Of a stretch of 64,000 nt of DNA, positions 7,192 through 16,619 are shown in pieces; within the stretch, counting starts at the first letter, position 1; every line of letters starts with the position of its first letter. This DNA comes from an uncultured Bacteroidales bacterium (GTDB lineage: Bacteria > Bacteroidota > Bacteroidia > Bacteroidales > Bacteroidaceae). The notes beneath the pieces are model-generated. The model saw nothing but the letters and a program-made list of their open reading frames with translations. It ran no database searches and was not told the origin of the DNA. Location of the stretch: assembly GCA_902801325.1 (NCBI GenBank), contig CADCHQ010000017.1, forward strand, positions 62,001 through 126,000. The letters are read 5' to 3'. Both the position numbers and the translations under genes were made by a program.

Positions 7192-10100
7192 ATGACTAAC
7201 ACAAACAAGAACCGAAGAGGTCTGCGTTGGGCGTTCGTGCTTGCATTCCTCTTCGTGAACTCGGTTGTTGCTTTTGCGCAATCAACTGTGACAGGTGTCG
7301 TTAAGGACGACCTGGGCGAGCCTCTCGCCGGTACTAAGGTACAAGTCAAAGGTACCAACAATGTTGTCATGACCGACGCCAACGGAAAGTTCTCTATCCG
7401 TGCCAACAAGGGCCAGAGTCTGGTCTTCAGTTTCGTAGGCTTCTCTGAGAAGACGGTTGCCGTTGACGGTAAGCCCATGAACATTATGATGGCCGAGGAT
7501 GCCAAGACACTGAACGACGTAGTTGTCATCGGTTATGGTAGCTTGGCCCGCAAGGAGGTTGCTTCCTCCATCACGTCCCTCCGTCCTCAGGACATGGACA
7601 TCGCCGTTGTCACCAGCCCCGAGCAAATGCTGCAGGGTAAGGTTCCCGGCTTGGTTATCACCAACACCAGTGACCCTAACGGTTCGGCCAGCATCTCATT
7701 GCGTGGTGCTTCTTCACTGCGCGAGGGCGTGGCTATGGAACCTTACTACGTTGTTGACGGTGTTCCCGGCGTAAGCCTGAGCCTCGTTGCTCCCGAAGAC
7801 ATTGAAAGCATCGACGTACTCCGTGATGCTTCGGCAACCGCCATCTACGGTTCGAAGGCCGCCAACGGTGTCATCATCGTCACCACAAAGAAGGGTTCGA
7901 AGTCGGGTCGCACTAATGTCACCTATTCTGGTTTTGTAGCAGCCGACAAAACAATGAAGACCTTGGACATGATGAATGCCAGCCAGTTCAAAGAGGTGGC
8001 TAATATAACAGGCGTGGATGTCGTTGGCCTTATTGGTCATGACGCAAATACGAACTGGAGAGACGAAGTGCTGCGCACCTCATTCACCCACAGCCACAAC
8101 CTGAGCATCAACGGAGGCCACAACAAGACCTCCTACAGCGCCAGCCTCAACTACCTGGACAAGGACGGTGTGGTTCGCGGTTCTGACATGAACCACCTGA
8201 CGGCTCGCACCTTCGTTCAGACCTCAATCCTGAAAGACCATCTGGACATCAGCATCAGCCTGAACGGTAGTGTGAAGAACAATCACCACGGAGAAGAGGT
8301 AAGTCCAGGCGCCACCAACACACAGGGTAAGAGCATTCTGAATGCCATGTACTACTATTCGCCGCTTGCACCAGTTGTACTTCCTGACGGCAGCCGTTAC
8401 TCCAACACGACCATCAGCCAAAACTACAACCCCCTGACAATGATAAGCGAAGACCGCTACAACACGACCGAGAAATTATTGCAGGGAGTAGGCAAACTGA
8501 CCGCTCACATCATCGAGGGACTGGACTTGAACATGAACTTCAGTTACCAGAACCAGCAGGCCATCTACAACAACTATAATACTACAAAGTCAGAGATTTA
8601 CTCCTCTCAGACTGGCAATGCAAGCCGTAGCACCATCAGCAACATAGACAAGCAGATGGAAGTCTACGCCAACTACAGCCACCTATGGAACGACAAGCAT
8701 AAGTTGGCACTGATGGCCGGTTATAGCTGGGAACAGCAAGACCATAATGATGGTTTTGGTCTGAATGTATGGGACTTCTACAACGACCACACCCAGTACT
8801 ACAACATGGGACTGGGCAACAAGTTTGACCTCTCCAGCATCATCAGCCACCAGATGACTACTTTGCGTATGATTAGCTTCTACGCTCGTGCCAACTACGC
8901 TTACGACAATCGTTATATGTTACAGGCCACCATCCGTCGTGACGGTAGCTCAGCCTTCGGTAAGGATAACCGTTGGGGATACTTCCCCTCGGCTTCGTTT
9001 GCTTGGCGCATTAGTGAAGAGAAATTCATGAAGGACCAGAACATATTCAATGACCTGAAGTTCCGCATCGGCTATGGTGTCAGTGGTAACTCATTAGGCT
9101 TTGATCCCTATGCAGCCCGTCTGCTTTACGGCTACAGTGGTGCCACATTCCCATATGGCGACGAAACCTACAAGACCCTTGCTGCCACTGCCAACGACAA
9201 CCCCAGTCTAAAGTGGGAACGCACAGGCATGTTGAACCTCGGTATCGACTTTGAAGTTCTGAACGGTCGACTGGGCGGTACAATCGAATACTACGACAAA
9301 CGCACCAAGGACCTCATCCACTGGTATACAGTCAGCACCAACCGCTATCAATACGGCACATTGCCTGCCAATGTAGGCGAAATTTCAAATAAGGGTGTTG
9401 AACTGACCATCAACGCCATCCCTGTACAGGGCAAGGAATTCCAGTGGAACACCACCTTCACTCTATCACACAACAAGAACCGCGTAGAAAAGCTTTCAAA
9501 TGCAGCTTTCTCAGTTGACTATCTTGACCAAGGTTCCATCGACGCAGGTGCCAATGGTACTGTGCAGCGCATCATGGAAGGTTGCCCCATCGGTCAGTTC
9601 TATACCTACCATTGGGTTGGATATGAAAATGGGCAATCGGTATATACCAACTTCGACTATGACGAAGAGGGCAATCTCTATGAAAACGGAACTACTACCA
9701 ACCCTGGCGATGAAGACCGCATAAAGGCTGGCAGTGCACAGCCGAAGGTAACCTTAAGTTGGAGCAATACCTTGACGTGGAAGAAGTGGTCGCTGAGTGC
9801 ATCCTTCCAGGGTGTAGCCGGCAACAAAATTTTCAATGGTAAGGAAGCTTTCTATGGAAATGTAGCTCTTGTAAACACGGGTAAGAATGCCACGATGTCT
9901 CTCTACAAACTCGTAACAGAGGATCCCTCTCGTGCCGTTGATGTTGCACGATACAGCACCCTGTCAGACCGTTACATCGAAAAGGGAAGCTACCTGCGTT
10001 TGTCAGCCCTGACACTTGGTTACGACTTCGGCCGTATGGGGGACTGGATTCAGAATCTGCGCCTCTACGCAACCATCAACAACGTGTTCACCATCACGGG

Positions 10101-10218
10101 CTACAATGGAACTGATCCTGAGGTTAGCCTTGGTGGACTAACTCCTGGTATCGAATGGGCACAAGCCAGTTACCCTCGCACGCGTACCTATCTGTTCGGT
10201 GTTAACATCAACTTCTAA
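7192..10218 (+). CDS. SusC-family TonB-dependent outer-membrane glycan transporter
   Basis: 1008 residues. A signal peptide ends at VVAFAQ (~29). It is followed by a CarboxypepD-like N-terminal extension (TVTGVVKDDLGEPLAGTKVQ), a TonB-box-like DVVVIGYG (~110-117), the plug domain (GKVPGLVITNTS; SIDVLRDASATAIYGSKAAN) and a 22-strand barrel ending in aromatic residues (LFGVNINF). It imports oligosaccharides captured by the partner SusD, powered by TonB. The start lies 45 bases from the promoter, and susD follows after 21 bases. Its substrate is probably a host N-glycan or mucin fragment, judging from the sialidase, mannosidase and GlcNAc-ase around it. Confidence 0.95.
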   Translation: MTNTNKNRRGLRWAFVLAFLFVNSVVAFAQSTVTGVVKDDLGEPLAGTKVQVKGTNNVVMTDANGKFSIRANKGQSLVFSFVGFSEKTVAVDGKPMNIMMAEDAKTLNDVVVIGYGSLARKEVASSITSLRPQDMDIAVVTSPEQMLQGKVPGLVITNTSDPNGSASISLRGASSLREGVAMEPYYVVDGVPGVSLSLVAPEDIESIDVLRDASATAIYGSKAANGVIIVTTKKGSKSGRTNVTYSGFVAADKTMKTLDMMNASQFKEVANITGVDVVGLIGHDANTNWRDEVLRTSFTHSHNLSINGGHNKTSYSASLNYLDKDGVVRGSDMNHLTARTFVQTSILKDHLDISISLNGSVKNNHHGEEVSPGATNTQGKSILNAMYYYSPLAPVVLPDGSRYSNTTISQNYNPLTMISEDRYNTTEKLLQGVGKLTAHIIEGLDLNMNFSYQNQQAIYNNYNTTKSEIYSSQTGNASRSTISNIDKQMEVYANYSHLWNDKHKLALMAGYSWEQQDHNDGFGLNVWDFYNDHTQYYNMGLGNKFDLSSIISHQMTTLRMISFYARANYAYDNRYMLQATIRRDGSSAFGKDNRWGYFPSASFAWRISEEKFMKDQNIFNDLKFRIGYGVSGNSLGFDPYAARLLYGYSGATFPYGDETYKTLAATANDNPSLKWERTGMLNLGIDFEVLNGRLGGTIEYYDKRTKDLIHWYTVSTNRYQYGTLPANVGEISNKGVELTINAIPVQGKEFQWNTTFTLSHNKNRVEKLSNAAFSVDYLDQGSIDAGANGTVQRIMEGCPIGQFYTYHWVGYENGQSVYTNFDYDEEGNLYENGTTTNPGDEDRIKAGSAQPKVTLSWSNTLTWKKWSLSASFQGVAGNKIFNGKEAFYGNVALVNTGKNATMSLYKLVTEDPSRAVDVARYSTLSDRYIEKGSYLRLSALTLGYDFGRMGDWIQNLRLYATINNVFTITGYNGTDPEVSLGGLTPGIEWAQASYPRTRTYLFGVNINF

Positions 10219-10239
10219 ACCATTAATCTGATAATCGAT

Positions 10240-11892
10240 ATGAAAACAAGATATTTATTGTCCGTAGCACTGCTTGGCCTGCTGGTAAGCGGTTGCACAG
10301 ATCTGGACGTGGATGTAAAATCCTACTATGAGGAGTATCCCGACAACGACATTGCGGTCGAGGCTAAGGCTGCTGATGCATTCTTTGCTTTCCGTGGTGC
10401 GTTGGGCCGTCGATTTGACGAAGGCAACTCGATGAACTCCGATGAATATACGGGTGTAAGTTTCGATGGTGACTACCTGAACAGTCGCGACTGCGCCAAC
10501 TTCTCGCTGCACACCATCGACTACAACAACAGTAAGAACCAGTTGAACGTGTATAACGACATCATGTCGGGTATCACAAAGTGCAACCGTGTAATCACTG
10601 AAATTGGTGGTGAAGAAACTCCTGCTGCCGCCCGTCTGCGCGCAGCACGTGCCTTCTACCACTTCCTCTTGATGGACCATTGGGGCGACACTCCCATTCT
10701 GAATCATGTTTTGGAAGAGGATGAAGCCATTGACCGTAGCCCGCGTGCAAAAGTTGCCGAATGGATTGAGGAAGAGTTACTTGCCGTCCGCGATAACTGC
10801 ACTGACGCTGTTGACATGAACAGTTATGGCAAGCCCACTTGCTGGATGGTGGATGCCCTGCTGGCTAAGCTGTACATCAACTGGCCCGTTTACACTAAGA
10901 ATGTTACGGATGCCGCATGGACATACGGCACAAACGAAAAACTGAAGGACTGCATCGAGGCTTGCAACCGCATCATTGAAAGTGGTAAATTCGCCCTTGC
11001 CGGTGGAGATGAGAATCCTGCTCTTGGCGGTAAGAGCGACTTTAAGATGAAGTTCTTCTACAACAATGGTCCCCAGATTAAGGACTTCATCTATGCAATG
11101 CCCTTCGACGCTGTAACCCAGCAAGGCCTGACCTATGCCCGTTTCCGCACATGGCGTCGCGGTCAGAATGCCAATGGTCTATACAGTATTGAAATGACAA
11201 AGTCCGTTGGTGGCAACTTCGCCCTGACTCCCGAGTTTGCAGCATTGTTCAACCTGCCTGGCGACCGTCGTAATGACTGTATCGTAGGTGACGGCAATGC
11301 CGAGACCTTCGATGTCTATCAGTATGACGCCAGCACGGGCGACAAGACCAACGTGCGCAACACCTACAAAGGAGAGGACGTAACCTTCACCCGCAGCATC
11401 ACACTGAAGGAAGGTGCCGAGAGCGCCGACCTGAATACAGGTGCAGACATGAAGGGTTGGTGCCAAGGCTATCGTTCCATCAAATTCTTCCCCAACATCG
11501 ACGAATACAACACCTATAACCGTAATCAGTCGAACGACGTGCCCATCTTCCGCTATGCCGACATCTTGCTGATGAAGGCCGAGGCCATTACCCGTGGAGC
11601 TACTGACCCCAAGGGTGAGACGGCAGTTAGTCTGTTCAACCAGATTCGCTCGTATGCAGGTGCTCCCACGCTGGCAGCAGCTCCCACGTTGCAGGACATC
11701 GAGGACGAGCGTGGACGTGAGTTCCTGGATGAGCACTGGCGTCGTAACGACTTGATTCGCTTTGGTCACTTCGAGCGTCCTTGGGGCTTCAAGACTCAGT
11801 ACGGAAGCAATGATCCCAAGATGCGTCTGTGGCCTCTGTCTATCGACGTGCTGAATGTAAACACTAACTGGAAACAAAACCCCGGTTACTAA
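10240..11892 (+). CDS. SusD/RagB-family glycan-binding lipoprotein
   Basis: 550 residues. The lipoprotein signal MKTRYLLSVALLGLLVSGC puts the acylated Cys at 19. Family features include the early TPR-like helices (ARAFYHFLLMDHWGDTPIL), the late 'adilLmkAEa' segment (FRYADILLMKAEAITRG), ERGREFLDEHWRRNDLIRFG and a C-terminal WKQNPGY. It sits on the SusC barrel as a lid and binds the polysaccharide. It is in an operon with susC, and a strong terminator follows at 11923-11965. Confidence 0.95.
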   Translation: MKTRYLLSVALLGLLVSGCTDLDVDVKSYYEEYPDNDIAVEAKAADAFFAFRGALGRRFDEGNSMNSDEYTGVSFDGDYLNSRDCANFSLHTIDYNNSKNQLNVYNDIMSGITKCNRVITEIGGEETPAAARLRAARAFYHFLLMDHWGDTPILNHVLEEDEAIDRSPRAKVAEWIEEELLAVRDNCTDAVDMNSYGKPTCWMVDALLAKLYINWPVYTKNVTDAAWTYGTNEKLKDCIEACNRIIESGKFALAGGDENPALGGKSDFKMKFFYNNGPQIKDFIYAMPFDAVTQQGLTYARFRTWRRGQNANGLYSIEMTKSVGGNFALTPEFAALFNLPGDRRNDCIVGDGNAETFDVYQYDASTGDKTNVRNTYKGEDVTFTRSITLKEGAESADLNTGADMKGWCQGYRSIKFFPNIDEYNTYNRNQSNDVPIFRYADILLMKAEAITRGATDPKGETAVSLFNQIRSYAGAPTLAAAPTLQDIEDERGREFLDEHWRRNDLIRFGHFERPWGFKTQYGSNDPKMRLWPLSIDVLNVNTNWKQNPGY

Positions 11893-11922
11893 AACCGACT
11901 TTTACTAACTAAATCCGACGGG

Positions 11923-11965
11923 AGGCGTGGAGTACTCAAGAAGTCTCCACGCCTTCTTATTTTAA
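11923..11965 (+). terminator. Terminator after susD
   Basis: AGGCGTGGAG (11923-11932) pairs with CTCCACGCCT (11945-11954) around a 12-base loop, followed by TCTTATTTT. The downstream GH92 gene starts 9 bases later, so it is either attenuated or separately transcribed. Confidence 0.8.
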
Positions 11966-11973
11966 GAATAAGG

Positions 11974-14577
11974 ATGAAGAGGATTGCCATATTAATTTTT
12001 AATTTTTTATTTCTCATTTCGCATTTCGCTACCGCTCAGATAGCGAGCTATGTCGATCCGCGCATAGGAAGCGAGGGACTTGGACGCACATTCATTGGTC
12101 CTTGCGTTCCCTTTGGCATGATTAAGCCTGGGCCTGATTGTGGAACTAGCAACAATGCCGGATGGGCTCCCATGCCCTCCCTCGTAAGCGGATTCTCGCA
12201 GACCCACGTCAGCGGAACCGGGGGCGGACCGAAGTATGGCAACATCCTCATTCAACCCGGACTTGTACCCCAGCACCGGAGCAACGAGACCATCCAACTC
12301 GGCTATTACGCCACAACGTATCAAGAGACTGGCATTCGCACAGAAATAACCTCCTCACGTCTCTACTCAAGCTATCGTATCACCTTTCCTGATAGCGTTG
12401 CTCCTGCTTTCCGTTTTGACCTTACCCACTTCCTTGGTCGCAACCCCGTACCAAAAGCACGAGAAGCACAACAATTCGAGAAGGCCGAAATTTATCGCGT
12501 GAACCATAACGCTGTGGCAGGAAGTCAAACCATTAGCGGAGGATGGAATAATGGTGGCCCTTATACCGTTTACTTCTATGCAGAGTTTAACAGCCCGATT
12601 GATGAACTGGCATTCCATCGCGGTCAGTCGATGGACATCCAATGCCAGCGTAACGATGTGGAGATGATCGTCGGCATTTCCTACATCAGTGCTCTACAGG
12701 CACATGCAAACATAGAACGCAAAGGCTTTAATGCCGTTCGACAAGCATGTATCGATGAATGGGAGCAACTACTCGGAGCTTTTAATATTCAAGACGATTC
12801 TCCGTCTCTTCCCCCATCATGGGGGTATAAGAGGGGGGCTTCTCAGTTTTATACCGCACTTTACCACACTTGCCTGATGCCGACAACCCGCGAGGATGGA
12901 ACCTACGATGATTACTATGCCATTTGGGACACTTATCGCACAAGCACTCCCCTACTCACCCTGCTTGACAAGCAACGAGCCACCGAGATTGCCAAGTCCT
13001 TGCTAACCATCTACCAACGCGACGGATATATGCCTGATGCCAGAAGTGGTAACTCAAACGGACGAACGCAAGGAGGCAGTAATGGAGAAATAGTTATGGC
13101 TGACGCACTGGCCAAAGGACTCGATTTAGATTACTCCTTAGCCTTAGAAGCGATGCTCAAAGACGCAACGGTTCCACCCGAAGACGACGAAGCCGAGGGA
13201 AGAGGAGGACTTGAGGAATACAATACTTTAGGCTATATCCCATATGGTATTGCTCGAGCTGGCAACAGGACAGTAGAATACTCTTTCTGCGATTGGGCCA
13301 TTGCTCAGGTAGCACGTCATCTTGGGAAAGAAGAATTATACAATAAATATATGGAGCAAAGCCGCCGATGGCAGAATCTGTGGAGAGGCAACTACGAGCA
13401 CGATGGCGCACGTGGTTTCATTATGCCTCGCGACCCACAAGGCCGATGGCTCGACGACTTGCCATTCGGACACAGTTTGCTTCAACGATACACATTCCGC
13501 TACACGCCCGATACCAGTTACGAAGGTCCGTGGTATTGTCCTTGGTGGGATTGCTTTATGTACGAGGCCTCCTCATGGGAATACTCATTTTCCATTCCTC
13601 ACGACATTCCTACCCTCATCCAACTGTGTGGTGGTCCTGAGAAGTTTGAAGCACGTCTTGACACCTTTTTCAGTCACAATTATTATAATGTGGCCAATGA
13701 ACCTTCGTTCCTGACTCCCTGCCTTTACCATTGGATTGGCAAGCCAGAGCGTTCAAGTCAACGTATCCACGAAATCATTTCCCAAAACTTCGATACGTCC
13801 GCCAAAGGACTGCCAGGCAATGACGACGGAGGAGCTATGTCGTCGTGGTTGGCCTTCCACATCCTCGGTCTTTATCCTTTGGCAGGAACTGACCAATATC
13901 TCATTCATTCGCCTTTCATCAAAGGATGGACTTCCGGCAAACTTACATGCAAGGCGGACAGCACCATCGACACGCCTCTGCTCAACGGTGTTCCCTTACG
14001 CGATTGGCGCATCAATCACGCCCAACTTTTAGAGGGCGGAATATTTCTCATTCCAAGCCTTAGGTTCGATTGCCATCGAACAAGGGTTCGAGAGTCATCG
14101 AACATAGGTTCGATTGCACCCGAACAATATCTCTTTACCTACAAGCTTCATGGCCAGACGCGTCGCTTCCGCGTTTCATTCAAAGAGCACAAGGATTCAC
14201 TCACCCTCTCTTGGAGTATCGAAAGGAACTTGCGCCTTTGGACAGGTTCGTACACAATGACGCCCAAAGCCCGACGGAAAGCATCACACCTCTCCTATGA
14301 ACAACCGCTCGACGGGCAACACATCGTACTTCCCAACAACCAACTCTTTGCCCTCCTCCCCACGAAAGCACTGAAGGAGGTGAAGAAGAAAGGGCATGTG
14401 CGATACTGCAATACGGATTGGATGCTTACCGAACAGAAGGATTCATTGCTCCACCTAGTCGATATGATAGAAGGAAGCGACATGTGGGTTCGCGACGACA
14501 TCCGATTGCCGTTGATTGTGAGCATGCAAAACAATCCCGTAGAGATTAATTGGGAAGCAGAAAGGGTGAAGGATTAA
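11974..14577 (+). CDS. GH92 exo-alpha-mannosidase
   Basis: 867 residues. After a signal peptide (to ATAQ, ~22) come the GH92 hallmarks: YVDPRIGSEGLGRTFIGPCVPFGM, SGFSQTHVSGTGGGPKYG, the catalytic-region YYAIWDTYRTSTPLL and GLPGNDDGGAMSSWLAFHILGLYPLAG. Calcium-dependent removal of alpha-linked mannose from host N-glycans is expected. Two segments interrupt the family pattern and coincide with dispersed repeats in the DNA: residues ~276-290 (SPSLPPSWGYKRGAS; family A) and ~694-718 (family B). Both keep the frame. The signal peptide is partly coded by a 7-bp tandem repeat (12009-12029), and the stop codon lies in another (14564-14605). Confidence 0.92.
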   Translation: MKRIAILIFNFLFLISHFATAQIASYVDPRIGSEGLGRTFIGPCVPFGMIKPGPDCGTSNNAGWAPMPSLVSGFSQTHVSGTGGGPKYGNILIQPGLVPQHRSNETIQLGYYATTYQETGIRTEITSSRLYSSYRITFPDSVAPAFRFDLTHFLGRNPVPKAREAQQFEKAEIYRVNHNAVAGSQTISGGWNNGGPYTVYFYAEFNSPIDELAFHRGQSMDIQCQRNDVEMIVGISYISALQAHANIERKGFNAVRQACIDEWEQLLGAFNIQDDSPSLPPSWGYKRGASQFYTALYHTCLMPTTREDGTYDDYYAIWDTYRTSTPLLTLLDKQRATEIAKSLLTIYQRDGYMPDARSGNSNGRTQGGSNGEIVMADALAKGLDLDYSLALEAMLKDATVPPEDDEAEGRGGLEEYNTLGYIPYGIARAGNRTVEYSFCDWAIAQVARHLGKEELYNKYMEQSRRWQNLWRGNYEHDGARGFIMPRDPQGRWLDDLPFGHSLLQRYTFRYTPDTSYEGPWYCPWWDCFMYEASSWEYSFSIPHDIPTLIQLCGGPEKFEARLDTFFSHNYYNVANEPSFLTPCLYHWIGKPERSSQRIHEIISQNFDTSAKGLPGNDDGGAMSSWLAFHILGLYPLAGTDQYLIHSPFIKGWTSGKLTCKADSTIDTPLLNGVPLRDWRINHAQLLEGGIFLIPSLRFDCHRTRVRESSNIGSIAPEQYLFTYKLHGQTRRFRVSFKEHKDSLTLSWSIERNLRLWTGSYTMTPKARRKASHLSYEQPLDGQHIVLPNNQLFALLPTKALKEVKKKGHVRYCNTDWMLTEQKDSLLHLVDMIEGSDMWVRDDIRLPLIVSMQNNPVEINWEAERVKD
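12009..12029. repeat. 7-bp tandem repeat within the GH92 signal peptide
   Basis: ATTTCTC, ATTTCGC, ATTTCGC in direct succession, coding part of the hydrophobic core of the signal peptide. Confidence 0.6.
12799..12843. repeat. Family A palindrome inserted in frame in the GH92 gene
   Basis: Perfect palindrome CCCCCAT-C-ATGGGGG (12811-12825) with outer TCTCTT and TATAAGAGGGGGG arms. On the opposite strand it reads CCCCCCTCTTATACCCCC, matching the copy at 36698-36724. Confidence 0.75.
14055..14127. repeat. Family B TTCGAT repeat, inside the GH92 gene
   Basis: Alternating CTTAGGTTCGAT, CATCGAAC, GGGTTCGA, CATCGAACATAGG and TTCGAT elements. The same series, in reverse orientation, occupies 52628-52684 upstream of the sulfatase. 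Confidence 0.65.
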
Positions 14578-14605
14578 GGGTGAAGAGTGAAGGATTAAGG
14601 GTGTA
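14564..14605. repeat. 7-bp tandem repeat at the GH92 3' end
   Basis: Six units: GGGTGAA, GGATTAA, GGGTGAA, GAGTGAA, GGATTAA, GGGTGTA. The GH92 stop codon (14575-14577) lies inside the tract. Confidence 0.75.
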
Positions 14606-14662
14606 ACCGGACGGTCGAAGGCCTACGCTTGCATAACAAAGTGGAGCAAGAAAGGTGAAGGG

Positions 14663-16525
14663 TTATGGGTTAAGATTATCGATATACCGAAGCAATCGAC
14701 GATAGAAAGGATAATGCGATAGCGTGGTTCGGTTGCCAATGAGCAAAATCTTCATGCGAGCCCGAGTTATAGCCACATTCATTCGACGCAAATCGCGAAG
14801 GAATCCCACATCACCTTCATCGTTGTTTCGCACCATGCTGATGACAATGACATCGCGTTCTTGACCTTGGAAACCATCAATCGTGTTGATGGTTATCAGG
14901 TGGCGGAAAGGTTTCCAATAGGAATCGCGACGAAGCATGCGTCGAAGCAGACTCACCTGTCCTCTATAGGGCGAGATAATGCCCACATCTACCCGTTCAT
15001 ACAGGATGCGGTCTTTTCCTATTTTTATGAAATAATCCTTAAGGCTTTGCAAAGTCAGTTCCGCCTCTGCAGGATTTTGTCGGCTCAACCCATCGCCTGC
15101 CTGCTGTTCCTGATAGTCCATTCCCTCAGGTGTATCAATCCAGTCGATGGCTGTATCCCAATCCAAGATGCCGCGATACTTCACCTGAGGAGCACTCTCC
15201 AAGCGTCCTTCATAGAACTCCTGGTTAGGGAATTGCATAATGCCGTCAGACATGCGATACTGCACCGTCAGTAAAGACACCTGAGCTGGTTTATTCTCCA
15301 CGATGGTTTGCATTATCGTTTGGTCTAATCCACCCTTCAAGGCTTCGATGCACTTGATGGTAGGAGGCAACTGGCGATGATCGCCTGCCAAAATCACACG
15401 ATTCGCTTTCTGCATAGCTATCCAGCAAGCGGCCTCCAAGGCTTGAGCGGCCTCATCGATGAAGAGTGTCCCAAAATGATGTCCCACGAGCAGGCGATTG
15501 GCACTACCCGTAAGCGTACAAGCCACTACGCGAGCATCGGCAAAGAGGTCGGCGGTAATAGTCATCTCTAATTCCGTACAACGATCTTTTAGGCGTTCAA
15601 TCTTTTGATGGAACGAGTCGGAACGGCCTTTCTGACTATCATACATGCGTCGGATTTCATGACGAAGCGTCCATAAATCGGTGTACCGAGGATGGCTCTC
15701 GAATCGCCGTTCGAAGGTGTAACCCAACATCTTATCTGTTACTCGCGTAGGATTACCTATTCGCAACACAGACACACCTCGGTCGGCCAGTTTCTCACTA
15801 ATCCAATCCACAGCCATATTGCTTTGTGCGCACACCAAGACCTGCGTTTCTCGTCGCAGGGTCTCATAGATGGCTTCAACAAGCGTCGTGGTCTTACCTG
15901 TTCCGGGAGGCCCATGCACAACAGCCACATCCTTTGCCCAAAGGACCTCATTGACGGCTTGTTCTTGACTAGGATTAAGCCAAGGGAAACGGACAGGTGC
16001 AAAGGTGAACTTGTGAGCAGGCGCTGAAGTGTGGATGATATCGCGCAATTCGGCCAGTCGTCCCTTTTGTGCATTGATGACCTGGTCGAGAGCCGCAAAC
16101 ATCTGTCGATAAGTGTACTCGTCCAAATACAATTGCACACCCAAGCGTTGTGCCGATTGCACTTGCTGAAGAGCGTCTGCACTGGGCAAGACTATCACCA
16201 TCCTGTTATCTTCAACATAACTCACTTGCCCCACGAACTTCATGTAACGAAGCATTTCTGATGCATCCTGCTCGAAGAAGCAAACGGGCTTGCCGGGCTC
16301 AAACTGATGTTCCACATCCTCCTGAGGCACACCATTGGTCACCTCAACCACCAATTGGTCAAGCGAATTGTAATAGTTCCGACCTACATTCAAAGGATAC
16401 CAACAAAGGCCACGCCGAACTTTGCGTTCCACGCCCATTGCCTCCGTTTGCCGCTGGAATTGTTCTTTCTCATACTCGTATTCCAACTTAAGCAACTCCC
16501 TTTGCCGAACCAATTTCTGAATCAT
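14663..16525 (-). CDS. Superfamily 1 DNA/RNA helicase, Upf1/IGHMBP2-like
   Basis: 620 residues. Helicase motifs are in order: Walker A HGPPGTGKTT (204-213, Lys211), motif II FIDEAAQALE, motif III AGDHRQLPPT, motif IV/V (SLLTVQYRM; TINTIDGFQGQERDVIVISMVR) and motif VI NVAITRARMKILLIGN. The N-terminal ~170 residues resemble the OB/stalk insertion of the Upf1-like group. An ATP-driven 5'-3' helicase in nucleic acid repair or RNA metabolism is expected. It is convergent with GH92 and divergent from GH89, so it is a housekeeping gene interrupting the glycan locus. A TATCTTTG element lies just upstream of its start. Confidence 0.88.
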   Translation of the reverse strand: MIQKLVRQRELLKLEYEYEKEQFQRQTEAMGVERKVRRGLCWYPLNVGRNYYNSLDQLVVEVTNGVPQEDVEHQFEPGKPVCFFEQDASEMLRYMKFVGQVSYVEDNRMVIVLPSADALQQVQSAQRLGVQLYLDEYTYRQMFAALDQVINAQKGRLAELRDIIHTSAPAHKFTFAPVRFPWLNPSQEQAVNEVLWAKDVAVVHGPPGTGKTTTLVEAIYETLRRETQVLVCAQSNMAVDWISEKLADRGVSVLRIGNPTRVTDKMLGYTFERRFESHPRYTDLWTLRHEIRRMYDSQKGRSDSFHQKIERLKDRCTELEMTITADLFADARVVACTLTGSANRLLVGHHFGTLFIDEAAQALEAACWIAMQKANRVILAGDHRQLPPTIKCIEALKGGLDQTIMQTIVENKPAQVSLLTVQYRMSDGIMQFPNQEFYEGRLESAPQVKYRGILDWDTAIDWIDTPEGMDYQEQQAGDGLSRQNPAEAELTLQSLKDYFIKIGKDRILYERVDVGIISPYRGQVSLLRRMLRRDSYWKPFRHLITINTIDGFQGQERDVIVISMVRNNDEGDVGFLRDLRRMNVAITRARMKILLIGNRTTLSHYPFYRRLLRYIDNLNP

Positions 16526-16530
16526 GTTGA

Positions 16531-16538
16531 CAAAGATA
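16531..16538 (-). promoter_or_regulatory. Probable -7 element for the helicase gene
   Basis: TATCTTTG on the minus strand, 5-13 bases from the ATG at 16525. It implies a leaderless or near-leaderless transcript if used. Confidence 0.4.
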
Positions 16539-16546
16539 TAAATTAT

Positions 16547-16581
16547 TTACCACTTACCATTTACCATTTACTATTTATTTG
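16547..16581. repeat. 7-bp tandem repeat in the helicase/GH89 promoter region
   Basis: TTACCAC, TTACCAT, TTACCAT, TTACTAT, TTATTTG, directly abutting the GH89 -7 element. A length change would alter the -33/-7 context. Confidence 0.65.
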
Positions 16582-16582
16582 T

Positions 16583-16590
16583 TATCTTTG
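16583..16590 (+). promoter_or_regulatory. Probable -7 element for the GH89 gene
   Basis: TATCTTTG on the plus strand, 30 bases before the ATG at 16620. Confidence 0.5.
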
Positions 16591-16619
16591 TCCCATCATT
16601 AATAACAAAAGCCAAGGCC

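Noticed and set aside
12781..12843. Frameshift or assembly error in GH92 at the GC-rich palindrome
   Set aside because: The frame stays open and conserved GH92 motifs continue in the same frame on both sides; the same palindrome type is seen at many other places.
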